Source: Phocaeicola fibrisolvens
GTDB lineage: Bacteria > Bacteroidota > Bacteroidia > Bacteroidales > Bacteroidaceae
NCBI RefSeq assembly: GCF_025567125.1
Contig: NZ_JAOQJI010000004.1
Location: forward strand, 1-64,000
Length of the DNA stretch: 64,000 nt
Direction of reading: 5' to 3'
A program made the position numbers and the translations under genes. Below are positions 62,621 to 64,000 of the stretch, one piece after another (positions within the stretch are counted from its first letter, which is position 1; the number at the start of each line of letters is the position of its first letter). The notes under the pieces were generated by a model. That model was not told the origin of the DNA. It saw only the letters and a list, made by a program, of their open reading frames with translations, and made no database searches.

Positions 62621-64000
62621 ATGGATTTACGCTCTATTTATCGAAGAGCTGTGTGGTGCACATTATTCTTTTTCTTTGCAATGTGTGCCTTTGCACAGCA
62701 GTTAACTGTTAAAGGTGTGGTAACGGACTCTAAAGGTGAAACCGTAATTGGTGCATCTGTTCTTGTAGAAGGTACGACTAATGGTTCTATAACCGATTTA
62801 GATGGTGCCTTTGAGATTTCAAATGTGTCTCCTAAAGCAGTGCTGGTTGTATCTTATATTGGATATAAGACACAGAAACTACCTGTAAATGGAAAAACAA
62901 CATTTAAGGTGGTATTGGCGGAAGATACGGAAGTATTGGATGAAGTGGTAGTAGTAGGTTATGGTGTACAGCGTAAAAGTGATTTAACTGGTTCCGTAGC
63001 TTCTGTAAAGACTTCCGATGCATTGAAAACGACTCCTACAGGTAATATTTCAGATGCCTTGCAAGGACGTATGGCCGGTGTGTCTGTCTTGTCTGGTTCA
63101 GGTGATCCGAGCAGTGACAATACGATTCGTGTGCGTGGTGTGAACTCCATATCTGGAGAGGGTGGTCCGTTGGTTGTGATTGATGGTTTTATCGGTGGTT
63201 CTTTGAAAACATTGAACCCTGCCGACATTCAATCCATTGAAGTGCTGAAGGATGCGTCTGCAACTGCAGTTTATGGTTCTCGTGGTGCAAACGGTGTAAT
63301 TTTGGTAACGACTAAGACTCCGAACAAAGACCGTCTGACCGTTTCTTTCAATGCGTTTGCTAATTTTAAGACGGTGGCAGAATATCCGGACGTGCTTTCA
63401 CCTTATGAATATGCACAGTTGGCTAATGCATACGGAAAAGAATACAATGAGTCTCAAGGAAAACCGGCTGTTCAATATTACAGTGAGGAGCAACTGGAGG
63501 CTTTTAAGAATGGACAGGCTGGATATGATTATATCCATAATATCTTCCGTGACCCGGCCATTGACCAGAACTATGAATTGTCTATTTCCGGTGGTGGTGA
63601 GAAGACTACATTCCTTGCTTCTTTGCGTTATCAGGGAAACGAAGGTGTCATCAAGGCTTCCGACAATAATCTGTATAGCTGGCGTTTGAAAGTAGATACC
63701 AAAATCAAGAAATGGTTGAAGGCTGGTATCAATATGTATGGATATTACAATGAATCCTCTAAGCCTCGTATTACACAGTACGATGGTTTGATTCAGCAGG
63801 CTATGTACTTCCCCACGACTGTAGAACCGAAGGATGAGAATGGCAACTATAATAATGCATTTCCTTTAAGTGGAAATCCGACTTATAATCCGATGGGATT
63901 CATTTGGGAATCCAATAATTCCAATAAGACATTGAACAACCGTATTCAGGGGTATGTGGAATTCCAGATTTTGGATGGTTTGACTTTCCGTTCTCAGTTG
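62621..64000 (+). CDS. SusC/RagA-like TonB-dependent receptor, N-terminal part
   Basis: An open frame of 460 codons from the ATG at 62621 runs off the window end. Signal peptide about residues 1-26 (ending MCAFAQ), carboxypeptidase-regulatory-like domain (VIGASVLVEGTTNGSITDLD, about 42-61), TonB-box-like EVVVVGYG near 108-115. The plug holds SIEVLKDASATAVYGSRGAN near 206-225, then the first barrel strands. It is a different member from the SusC of the sialoglycan locus, and presumably begins another utilisation locus to the right. No sigma or anti-sigma gene lies upstream in the window. Confidence 0.93.
   Translation, partial: MDLRSIYRRAVWCTLFFFFAMCAFAQQLTVKGVVTDSKGETVIGASVLVEGTTNGSITDLDGAFEISNVSPKAVLVVSYIGYKTQKLPVNGKTTFKVVLAEDTEVLDEVVVVGYGVQRKSDLTGSVASVKTSDALKTTPTGNISDALQGRMAGVSVLSGSGDPSSDNTIRVRGVNSISGEGGPLVVIDGFIGGSLKTLNPADIQSIEVLKDASATAVYGSRGANGVILVTTKTPNKDRLTVSFNAFANFKTVAEYPDVLSPYEYAQLANAYGKEYNESQGKPAVQYYSEEQLEAFKNGQAGYDYIHNIFRDPAIDQNYELSISGGGEKTTFLASLRYQGNEGVIKASDNNLYSWRLKVDTKIKKWLKAGINMYGYYNESSKPRITQYDGLIQQAMYFPTTVEPKDENGNYNNAFPLSGNPTYNPMGFIWESNNSNKTLNNRIQGYVEFQILDGLTFRSQL

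Overview
The window looks like a chromosomal segment of a gut Bacteroidales, most likely Bacteroides or Phocaeicola. The reasons are SusC/SusD pairs, SPII-type lipoproteins, SGNH, GH20, GH29, GH33, GH78 and GH30 enzymes, DUF2723, DUF3836, DUF3843 and DUF4861 families, and promoters of the Bacteroidetes type (about TTTG, 18-21 bp, then TAnnTTTG). The species cannot be fixed from the sequence alone.

Layout. At 1-125 is the 3' end of a 5S rRNA with its terminator. At 0.4-9 kb are nadB, a four-gene unit (two small PH-like membrane proteins, lpdA, dacB), a kduD-type dehydrogenase with a DUF4861 lipoprotein, and a polysaccharide deacetylase. At 9-22.6 kb, all on the minus strand, are housekeeping genes: a DUF2723/TMEM260-like glycosyltransferase, a zinc ABC ATPase and binding protein without a permease, mnmD, a phosphoesterase, two membrane proteins, purD, a DPP-IV-like S9 peptidase and a THUMP RNA methyltransferase.

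At 22.7-42.5 kb is a sialoglycan utilisation locus. One minus-strand set encodes sialic acid catabolism: NanM-like mutarotase, NanA, AGE-type epimerase, MFS transporter, YhcH/NanQ and GH33 sialidase. It ends in a terminator and is followed by SusC/SusD, a second terminator, then GH29 fucosidase, GH20 hexosaminidase, an SGNH esterase and a two-domain sialate O-acetylesterase. A divergent ROK repressor is the only regulator in the locus. Together these would bind, de-O-acetylate, desialylate and trim host mucin-type glycans outside the cytoplasm, then import and convert Neu5Ac to GlcNAc.

At 42.6-45.3 kb is a compact five-gene minus-strand module: XRE regulator, two DUF2975 membrane proteins, a CPBP intramembrane protease and an exported DUF3836 protein. 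Its promoter is flanked by two TATCG-N5-CGATA palindromes. Next come four 22-bp tandem repeats, a GH30 enzyme and a GH78 rhamnosidase gene broken by two in-frame stop codons.

At 50.8-62.4 kb are cysE, an unlisted 43-codon basic ORF with its own promoter and terminator, rnr, a CDF/SDR/PAP2 operon, divergent dusB and U32 peptidase genes, a cluster of DnaA-box-like sites, DUF3843 and mnmA. The window ends inside a second SusC-type receptor. Several RNA-modification genes (mnmD, mnmA, dusB, U32, THUMP methyltransferase, rnr) are scattered through the segment.
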